Part shown: positions 33,484-41,199 of the stretch, piece by piece
Layout of the letters: each line of letters opens with the position of its first letter
How positions within the stretch are numbered: position 1 is the stretch's first letter
Made by a program: the position numbers and the translations under genes
From: Paracoccus limosus
Lineage (GTDB): Bacteria; Pseudomonadota; Alphaproteobacteria; Rhodobacterales; Rhodobacteraceae
Reading direction: 5' to 3'
Length of the DNA: 64,000 nt
NCBI RefSeq assembly: GCF_009711185.1
Contig: NZ_WMIF01000007.1
Span: 82,955-146,954, forward strand
Notes under the pieces: model-generated
Databases searched by the model: none
What the model was told of the DNA's origin: nothing
Seen by the model: only the letters and a program-made list of their open reading frames with translations

Positions 33484-34104
33484 ATGTCTGATATCGCCCC
33501 CACAGGATCCGTTGCGCGTGGCCCCGGCCGACCACGTGAATATGACATGGACGAGGCCCTTGACCGGGCGGTCGTGATCTTTCGCCAGCGCGGCTATCAT
33601 GCCACCTCGATCAGTGAGCTGGCGGCGGCGATGGGGCTGACGCAGGGTAGCATCTACAAGGCCTTCAAGGACAAGCGCGCGGTGTTTCTGGCCGCCTTTG
33701 ACCGCAACAAGGCGGTGCGCGCCGAAAAGCTGGCCCGCGCCGTCGCCGGGGGGCAGACCGGGTTGCAGCGTCTGCGCCGGGCGCTGGCCTTTTACGCCGA
33801 CGCCTCGCAGGGGGCCGAGGGTGTGCAAGGCTGCCTTGTCGTCGGCAGCGCGACCGAGCTGGCCATTCTGGACGCCGAGATGGCCGAGCGGGTCCGGGCC
33901 GCGCTGGCCCGCAACGAGACGCTGCTGGCCGGGCTGATCGCGCAGGGGCAGGCCGATGGCTCGATCCCGGCAGAGGTCGACCGGGCGGCGACGGCGCGGA
34001 CGATGCTGTGCCTGCTGCAAGGGATGCGGGTGGTCGGCAAGACCGGCCGCAGCCGCCCCGAGATGGACGCCGTGGTCGAGGTCGCCCTGCGCCTGCTGGG
34101 CTGA
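33484..34104 (+). CDS. TetR-family repressor
   Basis: A 206-residue TetR protein with the N-terminal helix-turn-helix EYDMDEALDRAVVIFRQRGYHATSISELAAAMGLTQGSIYKAFKDKRAVFLAAFD. A C-terminal ligand/dimer domain with a single CLVVGSATELA segment follows. Operator copies before this gene and before the next gene indicate that it represses itself and the downstream MFS exporter. Confidence 0.87.
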   Translation: MSDIAPTGSVARGPGRPREYDMDEALDRAVVIFRQRGYHATSISELAAAMGLTQGSIYKAFKDKRAVFLAAFDRNKAVRAEKLARAVAGGQTGLQRLRRALAFYADASQGAEGVQGCLVVGSATELAILDAEMAERVRAALARNETLLAGLIAQGQADGSIPAEVDRAATARTMLCLLQGMRVVGKTGRSRPEMDAVVEVALRLLG

Positions 34105-34118
34105 TCCGCTTGCGGCAA

Positions 34119-34139
34119 ATTTGGAAACGATCATTTTCT
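34119..34139. promoter_or_regulatory. TetR operator copy 2
   Basis: The identical 21-base element seen ahead of tetR, here in the 50-base gap before the MFS gene. It is separated from the start codon by a good ribosome site (GGAGG). Confidence 0.65.
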
Positions 34140-34154
34140 TATACGGAGGCCGTC

Positions 34155-35345
34155 ATGGCTGAGACCGCATCCCACCCAGCCGCCCATCCCGCCGTTCCGG
34201 CGGGGATGACCGTGCTGCTGGCCGCCGCCTGCGGGCTGATCGCGGCCAATATCTATTACGCGCAGCCGCTGGCCGGGCCGATCAGCGCCGGGCTGGGGCT
34301 GTCGCCGCAGGCGGCGGGGCTGGTCGTCACCCTGACCCAGATCGGCTATGGCGCCGGGCTGCTGCTGATCGTGCCGCTGGGCGATCTGGTCGAGAACCGC
34401 CGGCTGGTGCTGGCGATGATCGGGGTCGCGACGCTAGGTCTATTGGTGGCGGCGCTGTCGGTGCACGCGGTGGGGTTTCTGCTGGCATCGCTGCTGATCG
34501 GGCTGGGCTCGGTCGCGGTGCAGGTGCTGGTGCCCTATGCCGCGCATCTGGCGCCCGAGGCCGTGCGCGGCCGCGTCGTCGGCAATGTCATGAGCGGGCT
34601 GATGCTGGGCATCATGCTGGCCCGCCCGGTGTCGAGCCTTGTCGCGCAATTGCTGTCCTGGCGGGCGGTGTTTCTGGTCTCGGCCGGGGTGATGGTCGCG
34701 CTGGCGCTGGTGCTGATGCGGGCGCTGCCGCCGCGTGTGCCGGCGGCGCGGCTGGGCTATGGCGGACTTTTGGCCTCGATGGGGCGGCTGGCGGCGGGGA
34801 CGCCGATCCTGCGCCGGCGGGCGCTTTATCAGGCCTGTCTCTTTGCCGCCTTCAGCCTGTTCTGGACCACGGTGCCTTTGCTGCTGGCCGGGCCGCGTTT
34901 TGGCCTGTCGCAAGGGGGGATCGCATTGTTTGCGCTGGCCGGGGTGGCCGGTGCGGTTGCGGCGCCGATCGCGGGCCGGCTGGCCGATCATGGCCGCACC
35001 CGAATTGCCACCGCCTGCGCGATGTTGGCGGTGGCTGCGGCATTCGCGCTGACCGGGTTGGTGCCGCTGGGCTCGGCGGTGTCTCTGGGGCTGCTGGTGG
35101 CGGCGGCGGTGCTGCTGGATTTCGGGGTTTCGGCCAATATGACGCTGGGCCAAAGGGCGATCTTTGCCCTTGGGGCCGAATTCCGCAGCCGGCTCAATGG
35201 CCTCTACATGGCGACGTTCTTTGTCGGCGGTGCATTGGGATCGGCGGTCGGCGGCTGGGCATTCGCCCAAGGCGGCTGGGCACTGGCCGCAGGCATCGGC
35301 GCGGCGCTGCCGATGCTGGCGCTGGCCTATTGGGCCACGGAATAG
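34155..35345 (+). CDS. MFS transporter (YbjJ/AraJ-like efflux type)
   Basis: A 396-residue membrane protein with about twelve hydrophobic segments in two halves. The A-motif loop is VPLGDLVENRRLVLAM in the first half, with AGRLADHGRTRIA in the second. GGAGG precedes the ATG at 34155. Its link to a TetR gene and shared operator suggests drug or metabolite export; substrate unknown. Confidence 0.85.
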   Translation: MAETASHPAAHPAVPAGMTVLLAAACGLIAANIYYAQPLAGPISAGLGLSPQAAGLVVTLTQIGYGAGLLLIVPLGDLVENRRLVLAMIGVATLGLLVAALSVHAVGFLLASLLIGLGSVAVQVLVPYAAHLAPEAVRGRVVGNVMSGLMLGIMLARPVSSLVAQLLSWRAVFLVSAGVMVALALVLMRALPPRVPAARLGYGGLLASMGRLAAGTPILRRRALYQACLFAAFSLFWTTVPLLLAGPRFGLSQGGIALFALAGVAGAVAAPIAGRLADHGRTRIATACAMLAVAAAFALTGLVPLGSAVSLGLLVAAAVLLDFGVSANMTLGQRAIFALGAEFRSRLNGLYMATFFVGGALGSAVGGWAFAQGGWALAAGIGAALPMLALAYWATE

Positions 35346-35351
35346 CCCCGA

Positions 35352-35597
35352 TCAGCCCGGCCGCATCAGGCAAAGCGCGGCAATCGCCGCCAGCCACAGC
35401 GCCAGCGGCAGGCTGGCCGCGCCCAGCCAGCCCGGCGCCGCCCGCAGATGCAGGAAGCCACCCAGAATCGTGCGCGCCTTGAGCCATGCCAGCGCCAGCA
35501 GCCCCACCGCTGCCAGCCGGCTGTCGATGCCCGCCAGAACGGTGGTGGCGGTTGTCAGCGCCAGCAGGTGCAACCAGCTTTGGGTCAGCCTGTCCAT
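35352..35597 (-). CDS. norF: NorF, small membrane protein of the nor cluster
   Basis: An 81-residue protein with three hydrophobic segments and the text LAWLKARTILGGFLHLRAAPGW, typical of NorF and cytochrome oxidase subunit IV-like proteins. In Paracoccus, norEF raise NO reductase activity without being strictly required. It is last in the norCBQDEF operon, six bases after norE. Confidence 0.82.
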   Translation of the reverse strand: MDRLTQSWLHLLALTTATTVLAGIDSRLAAVGLLALAWLKARTILGGFLHLRAAPGWLGAASLPLALWLAAIAALCLMRPG

Positions 35598-35603
35598 ACC
35601 CGC

Positions 35604-36140
35604 CTACCAGATCAGATAGATGATGGGCAGGATCAGCACCCAGACCAGATCCACCATATGCCAGAACATCGCCCCCGCCTGCACCGGCGCCGGGCGGGCG
35701 CGGATCGTAACCAGCCCCAGCACCGCCACGCCCGCGATGACATGGGCGGCGTGAAAGCCGGTCAGCAGGTAGTAGAAAGTAAAGAACGGCTGGCCGTCCA
35801 TGCCGATACCGGCGTGGATGTCGCGGGCATATTCCAGCCCCTTCAGCACCAGAAACACCAGCCCGCCCAATGCCGCAAGGCCCAGCCCGATCCGGGCGCG
35901 GGCGCGGCGGCCTGCGGCGGCGTCGCGTTCGGCGCGGGCGGCGAACAGGCCCGAGGTCACCAGCACCAGCGTGTTCAGCGTCGCCATGCGCCCGTCCAGC
36001 TGGGCATGGGCCGCGGCAAAGCCGACGGGGTCGCGCAGCCCCATCACCACCATGGCCGACAGGCCGGCGGCAAAGACCGCCACCTCGGAGGCGATCAGGA
36101 TCCACAGGATCAGCTCGCCCGGCAAATCGTCGATCCGCAT
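35604..36140 (-). CDS. norE: NorE, subunit-III-like membrane protein
   Basis: A 178-residue protein with five membrane segments. ELILWILIASEVAVFAAGL, FFTFYYLLTGFHAAHVIAG and AMFWHMVDLVWVLILPIIYLIW match cytochrome c oxidase subunit III and NorE. The ATG at 36140 overlaps the norD stop codon. It probably aids assembly or stability of NO reductase. Confidence 0.86.
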   Translation of the reverse strand: MRIDDLPGELILWILIASEVAVFAAGLSAMVVMGLRDPVGFAAAHAQLDGRMATLNTLVLVTSGLFAARAERDAAAGRRARARIGLGLAALGGLVFLVLKGLEYARDIHAGIGMDGQPFFTFYYLLTGFHAAHVIAGVAVLGLVTIRARPAPVQAGAMFWHMVDLVWVLILPIIYLIW

Positions 36141-38074
36141 CACAGCACCAGCTGGCGATAGATTTCGGGCAGGGCCGTGGTCAGCCGGTCGGGATCGCGG
36201 ATCACCGAAAAGCCGCCCTGACCAAAGATGCGCGGGAACCAGCCCTGCGCATGGCGGTCGATGGTGATGCCAAAGACCGCATGTCCCGCCCGCCGGGCCT
36301 GACGCACGGCCATGGCGCTGTCCTCGATCCCGTGCCGGCCTTCGTAATGGTCAAGGTCGTTGGGCTTGCCATCGGTCACGACCAGCAGCAGCCGGCGCGA
36401 CTGGCTTTGCCGCGCCAGCCCCGCCGAGGCATGGCGGATCGCCGCGCCCAGCCGGGTGTAAAAGCCCGGGCGCAGGGCGTGGATGCGGGCCTCGGTCTCG
36501 GCGGTCATCGGCGCGTCGAAATCCTTGCAGTCATGGATCCAGACCCGGTCGCGCTTCAGCGAGGAAAAGCCCTGAATGGCGAAACGGTCGCCGCAGGCGT
36601 CCAGCCCCCAGGCCAGCGCCGTCAGCGCCTCGCGCGCGATGTCGATCACCGGCCGGCCGGTGACGGCGCTTTCGGTCGAGCGTGACACGTCAAGCAGGAT
36701 CGACACCGCCAGATCGCGCCGTCCGGGCCGGGCCTGTTGCCAGACGCGGTCGCTGCCGCGCCCGGTGGCGCGCAGATCGGTGATGGCGCGCAAGGTCGCG
36801 TCCAGATCCAGATCCTCGCCATCGGGCTGGGCGTGGTGGATCACCCGCGCCGGGCGCAGGGCCTGAAACTGGCGGCGCACGGCCTCGATCCGGCGGCGGG
36901 CGGCGGGGTCGGAAAAGCCCTGCCAGCCGGGGTCGGGGGCGACCGGGGCGGCCAGCACCCGGCAATGGTCGGGCAGCCAGACGCCGCCGCGCGCGTCCCA
37001 TTCGGGATAGGTGAAGCGACCGGCGATGGCTTCGCGGTCCACGTCCTCGGGCGCGAGGTCCAGATGCAGCTTCAGCTTGGTCGCCGGGGCCTTGCTGACC
37101 TGACCCAGCACGATTTCCTCGTGGTCGTCGGCAGCCTTCTTGGCATTGTCCAGATCGTCATCCTCGACCCGGCGGTTCAGGTTCATCATCTCGGCCCAGC
37201 TCAGCATGGCCTCGAATTTGTAAAGGATGATGCTGTCCTTGCGCTCGGCCTGATCGGTGCTCATGCGGCGGGTCTTGCGGGCGGTGCCGTCGCCGGCCTC
37301 TTCGGGGGCGCCGGCGGTGGGCAGGCTGGCCACCTCGCCCGGACGGCCCGAGCTTAGCCCGCGCAGATCGGGCCACATCGGCACCGGCAGGGTGGGGCGA
37401 TAGCCGCGCGGTGCCTGCCAATGCGCGGGCGGGGCGGGATAGCGGGCCAGAAGATCGGGCTGGGGCCGGGTCGGATCGCCCAGCAGGTGGCGGATCAATG
37501 TCTCGACCTGCGCCTCGGTGCCCCGCAGGGCGGGGCGGTGGCGCTGCGCCAGATGGGCGGCGCAGAGCCGTTGCCACAGCGGGCGCAGCCCCGGCGCCGC
37601 CGACAGCGTGGCGCGGGTCATCGCCATGCCGGCGGCCAGCGCCGCCAGATCGGCGCGCAGCGGGTCGGGGTCGGGAACAAAGGCCAGCGCCTGATCCCGG
37701 GCATGGGCCGAGGTCGCGGCCAGCCACAGATACAGTTCCTCGTTGGTTTCGCGCGCGGGAAACACCGCCAGCTCGACCGGCAGGCGCAGCGCCTCGCCGT
37801 CGAAACTGGCGCGCGCCAGCCGTTCCTGATCAAAGGCCAGCCGGCGGCGCCACGAGATGCGGTGGCGCCCGGCCTGATCGGCCACCGGCTTCAGCTCGAC
37901 ATCGGCCCCACCGCCCAGACCGCGAAACAGCACGGCAATCCGGCCGCGCATCTGGTCGAACCGGGCGGCGGCCTCGGGGAAATGCGGCGGCGGGTCCATG
38001 CGTGAGGCCAGCAGGTGCCACAGCTTGCCGACGGTTTCCTCGGGCTCCCACGGCGAGATGTCGAGATGTGCCAT
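36140..38074 (-). CDS. norD: NorD, von Willebrand A-domain activation protein
   Basis: A 644-residue cytoplasmic protein. The C-terminal third is a vWA domain with the metal site DVSRSTES and TDGKPND. The centre carries the charged stretch RRMSTDQAERKDSIILYKFEAMLSWAEMMNLNRRVEDDD typical of NorD. NorD works with the AAA+ protein NorQ to load non-heme iron into NorB. It starts three bases after norQ. Confidence 0.9.
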   Translation of the reverse strand: MAHLDISPWEPEETVGKLWHLLASRMDPPPHFPEAAARFDQMRGRIAVLFRGLGGGADVELKPVADQAGRHRISWRRRLAFDQERLARASFDGEALRLPVELAVFPARETNEELYLWLAATSAHARDQALAFVPDPDPLRADLAALAAGMAMTRATLSAAPGLRPLWQRLCAAHLAQRHRPALRGTEAQVETLIRHLLGDPTRPQPDLLARYPAPPAHWQAPRGYRPTLPVPMWPDLRGLSSGRPGEVASLPTAGAPEEAGDGTARKTRRMSTDQAERKDSIILYKFEAMLSWAEMMNLNRRVEDDDLDNAKKAADDHEEIVLGQVSKAPATKLKLHLDLAPEDVDREAIAGRFTYPEWDARGGVWLPDHCRVLAAPVAPDPGWQGFSDPAARRRIEAVRRQFQALRPARVIHHAQPDGEDLDLDATLRAITDLRATGRGSDRVWQQARPGRRDLAVSILLDVSRSTESAVTGRPVIDIAREALTALAWGLDACGDRFAIQGFSSLKRDRVWIHDCKDFDAPMTAETEARIHALRPGFYTRLGAAIRHASAGLARQSQSRRLLLVVTDGKPNDLDHYEGRHGIEDSAMAVRQARRAGHAVFGITIDRHAQGWFPRIFGQGGFSVIRDPDRLTTALPEIYRQLVL

Positions 38075-38077
38075 GGC

Positions 38078-38881
38078 CTAGCCCGTCACCGCCATGACCA
38101 GATCCAGCAGGCCCTTGCGGGTGTCCGCGTCATCGGTCAGCGGCTCGATCATCGCGGCCAGAATGGCGCGGTCCAGCGCCATGCCGCCGGCGATCAGGGT
38201 CGCGGCATAGACCACCAGCCGGGTCGAGACGCCCTCTTCCAGATCCTGCCCCTTGAGCGCGCGCAGCTTGCCCGCCAGCCGCACCAGCAGCGCCACGCGG
38301 TCGGCATCCAGCCCGCTTTCGCGCGCCACCACGGGGATTTCATGTTCGGGGCGGGGAAAGCCGAATTCGACCGACAGGAACCGCTGCCGGGTCGAGGGCT
38401 TCAGCGTCTTCATGATGTTCTGGTAGCCGGGGTTATAGCTTGCCACCAGCATGAAGCCGGGCGCGGCCTGCAATTCCTCGGCGGTGCGGTCGATGGGCAG
38501 GATGCGGCGGTCATCGGTCAGCGGGTGCAGCACCACGGCCACGTCCTTGCGCGCCTCGACCACCTCGTCGAGATAGCAGATCGCGCCCTCGCGCACGGCG
38601 CGGGTCAGGGGGCCGTCCACCCAGACGGTTTCGCCGCCCTTCAGCAGATGGCGCCCGATCAGATCGGCCGCCGACAGGTCGTCATGGCAGGCGACGGTGT
38701 AAAGCCTGCGCCCCAGCCGCGCCGCCATATGGGCGACGAAACGGGTCTTGCCGCAGCCGGTCGGGCCTTTCAGCAGCAGGGGCAGGTTGGCGGCGTGGGC
38801 GGCGGCAAAGATGTCGCATTCGTCGCCCTGCGGCAGATAGAAGGGGGCGCTGGCCCCCTTCTGCTCGAAGGTTCCGTCCAT
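38078..38881 (-). CDS. norQ: NorQ, MoxR-type AAA+ ATPase
   Basis: A 267-residue AAA+ protein with Walker A LLLKGPTGCGKTRFVAHMA near residue 40 and Walker B AICYLDEVVEARKDV. Sensor text is GFMLVASYNPGYQNIMKTLKPSTRQRFLSVEF. It forms a ring complex with NorD to mature NO reductase. It lies four bases after norB. Confidence 0.92.
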   Translation of the reverse strand: MDGTFEQKGASAPFYLPQGDECDIFAAAHAANLPLLLKGPTGCGKTRFVAHMAARLGRRLYTVACHDDLSAADLIGRHLLKGGETVWVDGPLTRAVREGAICYLDEVVEARKDVAVVLHPLTDDRRILPIDRTAEELQAAPGFMLVASYNPGYQNIMKTLKPSTRQRFLSVEFGFPRPEHEIPVVARESGLDADRVALLVRLAGKLRALKGQDLEEGVSTRLVVYAATLIAGGMALDRAILAAMIEPLTDDADTRKGLLDLVMAVTG

Positions 38882-38885
38882 GGGT

Positions 38886-40259
38886 CTACTCCGCTGCCTG
38901 CTGGACCACCGGACCGGCCGCGATCACCTCGCGACGGCGCGGCACCAGCAGCGCATAGATCAACATGTAGGTGCCGATGACCACAGCCACCCCGGCGCCG
39001 AGCCGCATCCAGTAGAACAGCGCGATCTGGTCCTGCACATCCATGTAGTTTTCGCCCATGACGCGTTGCAGATGCGTCTGCAGCGTGCCGGCAAAGGTCA
39101 GCACGAAGGTCATGAACAGCATCCCCCCCGACATCAGCCAGAAGGCAGCCATGTTCAGCACCTGATTATAGGGGTCGCGCTGGCGCAGGATCGGCAGGGC
39201 ATAGGTGAACAGCGCGATGTTCAGGCAGACATAGGCGCCATAGAAGGCCAGGTGGCCATGCGCCGCCGTCACCTGCGTGCCGTGGGTATAGTAGTTCACC
39301 CCGTGCAGCGTGTGCAGAAAGCCCCAGATGCCGGCGCCGAAGAAGGCCAGAACCGCGCAGCCCAGGCTCCAGAGCAGGGCGGCCTTGTTGGGGTGGTCGC
39401 GCCGCCCCTTCCAGACCATGACAAAGGCAAACGACATCATGGCAAAGAACGGCACCACCTCGAAGCTGGAAAAGATCGAGCCGATCCATTGCCAGTAGGC
39501 CGGCAGGCCGATCCAGTAGTAATGGTGCCCGGTGCCGAGGATGCCCGAGAACAGCGCCGTGGCGACGATGACGTAAAGCCATTTTTCCACGACCTCGCGG
39601 TCCACGCCGGTCAGCTTCAGCATCAGGAAGCCAAGGATCGACGCCATGATCAGCTCCCACACGCCTTCGACCCACAGATGGACGACGTTCCACCAGTATT
39701 GCTTGTCGAGCGCGAGGTTCGACGGGTTGTAGAACGAGAACAGGAACAGCAGCGCCAGCCCCCAAAGCCCGATCAGCAGGATCGAGCTGATCACCGTCTT
39801 GCGGCCCTTGAGCACGGTCAGGCTGACGTTCCACAGAAAGATCAGCGCGGCGACGACGATCCCGGCCTTGACCCAGCGCGGTTGCTCCAGAAATTCGCGG
39901 CCTTCGCGACCCAGAAGGAAATTGCCTTCGAACAGGTTGAAGAAATAGGTCACGACCACGCCCGCCGTGCCCAGCACCAGAATGCCAAGCTGGATATAGG
40001 CGGCCTTGACCGAGTGGATTTCACGCTCGGCCTCTTCGGGGATCAGGAAATAGGCGGCGCCGAAAAAGCCGGTCAGCAGCCAGACGATCAGCGAGTTAGT
40101 GTGCAGCATCCGCCCGATGTTGAAGGGCAGCGTTTCGGACAGGAAGTTCGGGTTGACATAGATATAGCCGATGACCACGCCCATGGTGACCTGAACGGCG
40201 AACAGGATCAGCGCGACATAGATATAGGCCAGCGCGATCTTCTGGGATTGGTATTTCAT
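38886..40259 (-). CDS. norB: Nitric oxide reductase large subunit NorB (cNOR)
   Basis: A 457-residue membrane protein with twelve predicted helices, of the heme-copper oxidase family. Heme and metal ligands are in GRMLHTNSLIVWL, LVEGVWELI-like text WVEGVWELIMASILG, GTGHHYYWIGLP, and AAHGHLAFYGAY. It reduces 2 NO to N2O at a heme b3/non-heme iron centre. Short N-terminus without the quinol-oxidase extension marks the cytochrome c-dependent type, in line with norC next to it. The start MKYQSQKIALAYIYVALILFAVQ is at 40259. Confidence 0.95.
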   Translation of the reverse strand: MKYQSQKIALAYIYVALILFAVQVTMGVVIGYIYVNPNFLSETLPFNIGRMLHTNSLIVWLLTGFFGAAYFLIPEEAEREIHSVKAAYIQLGILVLGTAGVVVTYFFNLFEGNFLLGREGREFLEQPRWVKAGIVVAALIFLWNVSLTVLKGRKTVISSILLIGLWGLALLFLFSFYNPSNLALDKQYWWNVVHLWVEGVWELIMASILGFLMLKLTGVDREVVEKWLYVIVATALFSGILGTGHHYYWIGLPAYWQWIGSIFSSFEVVPFFAMMSFAFVMVWKGRRDHPNKAALLWSLGCAVLAFFGAGIWGFLHTLHGVNYYTHGTQVTAAHGHLAFYGAYVCLNIALFTYALPILRQRDPYNQVLNMAAFWLMSGGMLFMTFVLTFAGTLQTHLQRVMGENYMDVQDQIALFYWMRLGAGVAVVIGTYMLIYALLVPRRREVIAAGPVVQQAAE

Positions 40260-40278
40260 GATTTTTCCCTTTTCTCGC

Positions 40279-40731
40279 TCAACCGGCGTCGTTCGGCGGC
40301 CAGTTCTGGGTGTTGATGCGTCCGGTCCACAGCAGGAAATCCGACAGGGCGCGCACGTCCTCGTCGCTGAGGTGGAATTGCGGCATCTGGCGGCGGCCCG
40401 GCGTGCCAGAGGGTTGCGAATCCATCCAGCCCTTGAGCGTCTCGAAGGCCATGTCGGGATCGTCCTGCACACCCCAGCGTTTCATGACATTGCCGAGTTC
40501 GGGCGCGAAATAGGCGCCTTCGCCCAAGATCGTGTGGCAGTTCACGCAGGCCTTTTCCTCCCAGACCTGTTTGCCGCGCGCCACTGCGGGCGTCAGGCTG
40601 GCCTCGTCGGTCGAGACATGGGTAATGTACCAGTGGCCATGGATGAACAGGCCGATGAAGATGAGAATGAAGAACAGTGACCCGCCGTAGAAGATATTCC
40701 GGGCCATGCTCTTGGTCAGGACCTCGCGCAT
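40279..40731 (-). CDS. norC: Nitric oxide reductase cytochrome c subunit NorC
   Basis: A 150-residue protein, the usual NorC length, with one N-terminal membrane anchor (FYGGSLFFILIFIGLFIHGHWY). A single c-type heme site ACVNCH near residue 60 and the distal Met in RRQMPQF follow. It passes electrons from cytochrome c or pseudoazurin to NorB. GGAGG eight bases before the ATG at 40731 sets the start; a longer frame exists. First gene of the nor operon. Confidence 0.95.
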   Translation of the reverse strand: MREVLTKSMARNIFYGGSLFFILIFIGLFIHGHWYITHVSTDEASLTPAVARGKQVWEEKACVNCHTILGEGAYFAPELGNVMKRWGVQDDPDMAFETLKGWMDSQPSGTPGRRQMPQFHLSDEDVRALSDFLLWTGRINTQNWPPNDAG

Positions 40732-40793
40732 GGCGATGACCTCCAGAGTCGTTGGCGATGATCCCGACATGGCGCAGGGGCGGCAAGCGAGCC

Positions 40794-40807
40794 TTGATGA
40801 AAGTCAA
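40794..40807. promoter_or_regulatory. FNR/NNR-type box between norC and divergent gene
   Basis: TTGATGAAAGTCAA matches TTGAT-N4-ATCAA in nine of ten positions; the right half is also that of Paracoccus NNR sites (GTCAA). It is 63 bases from the norC start, the right distance for a -41.5 activator site, and 36 bases from the start of the divergent small gene. Confidence 0.7.
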
Positions 40808-40842
40808 GGAAGTTGAATTTCATTCCGGGGCAGGATGGTGCC

Positions 40843-41088
40843 ATGACATCCGACACGCATATCCCGCCCCGCTGGCCCGTCTGGAAACTTGCCCTGCTGC
40901 TTTACGTCTTTGCGGCGGCGGCGGTGGCGATCAACCTGTTCATGCTGGGCCTGTTGGGTCAGGCGCTGGGGTTTGCGGCGCTGCCGCCGCGGATCGCGGT
41001 GCTGCTGGCGCTGCCTTTGGGCGTGCCGGCGGCATGGCTGGCCGGGCGCTGGGTCGACCGGCTGCTGGCCGAGGCCGGGCGGGGCTAG
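40843..41088 (+). CDS. Small two-helix membrane protein of unknown function
   Basis: An 81-residue protein with two clear membrane segments (LALLLYVFAAAAVAINLFMLGLLGQALGFAAL and RIAVLLALPLGVPAAWLAGRWV) and short polar ends. I cannot assign a family. It stands between norC and nosR and divides the two operons, where Paracoccus has the unstudied nosC. It shares no identified motif that would prove it to be nosC. AGGA precedes the ATG. NNR-type control from the box at 40794 is possible. Confidence 0.65.
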   Translation: MTSDTHIPPRWPVWKLALLLYVFAAAAVAINLFMLGLLGQALGFAALPPRIAVLLALPLGVPAAWLAGRWVDRLLAEAGRG

Positions 41089-41199
41089 CCGCCTTTTTCA
41101 CGCAAGTCCCCGGTTGGGGTCGCGAATTTGTGCTGGCGCAACGTTCGGGGGGCCGGCGCCCGGCATGTTCGGCGCAACTATCGCCTGCCGGAGCGCCAG

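Noticed and set aside
41089..41199. FNR/NNR box directly before nosR
   Set aside because: No TTGAN/NTCAA pair at the right spacing was found on either strand.
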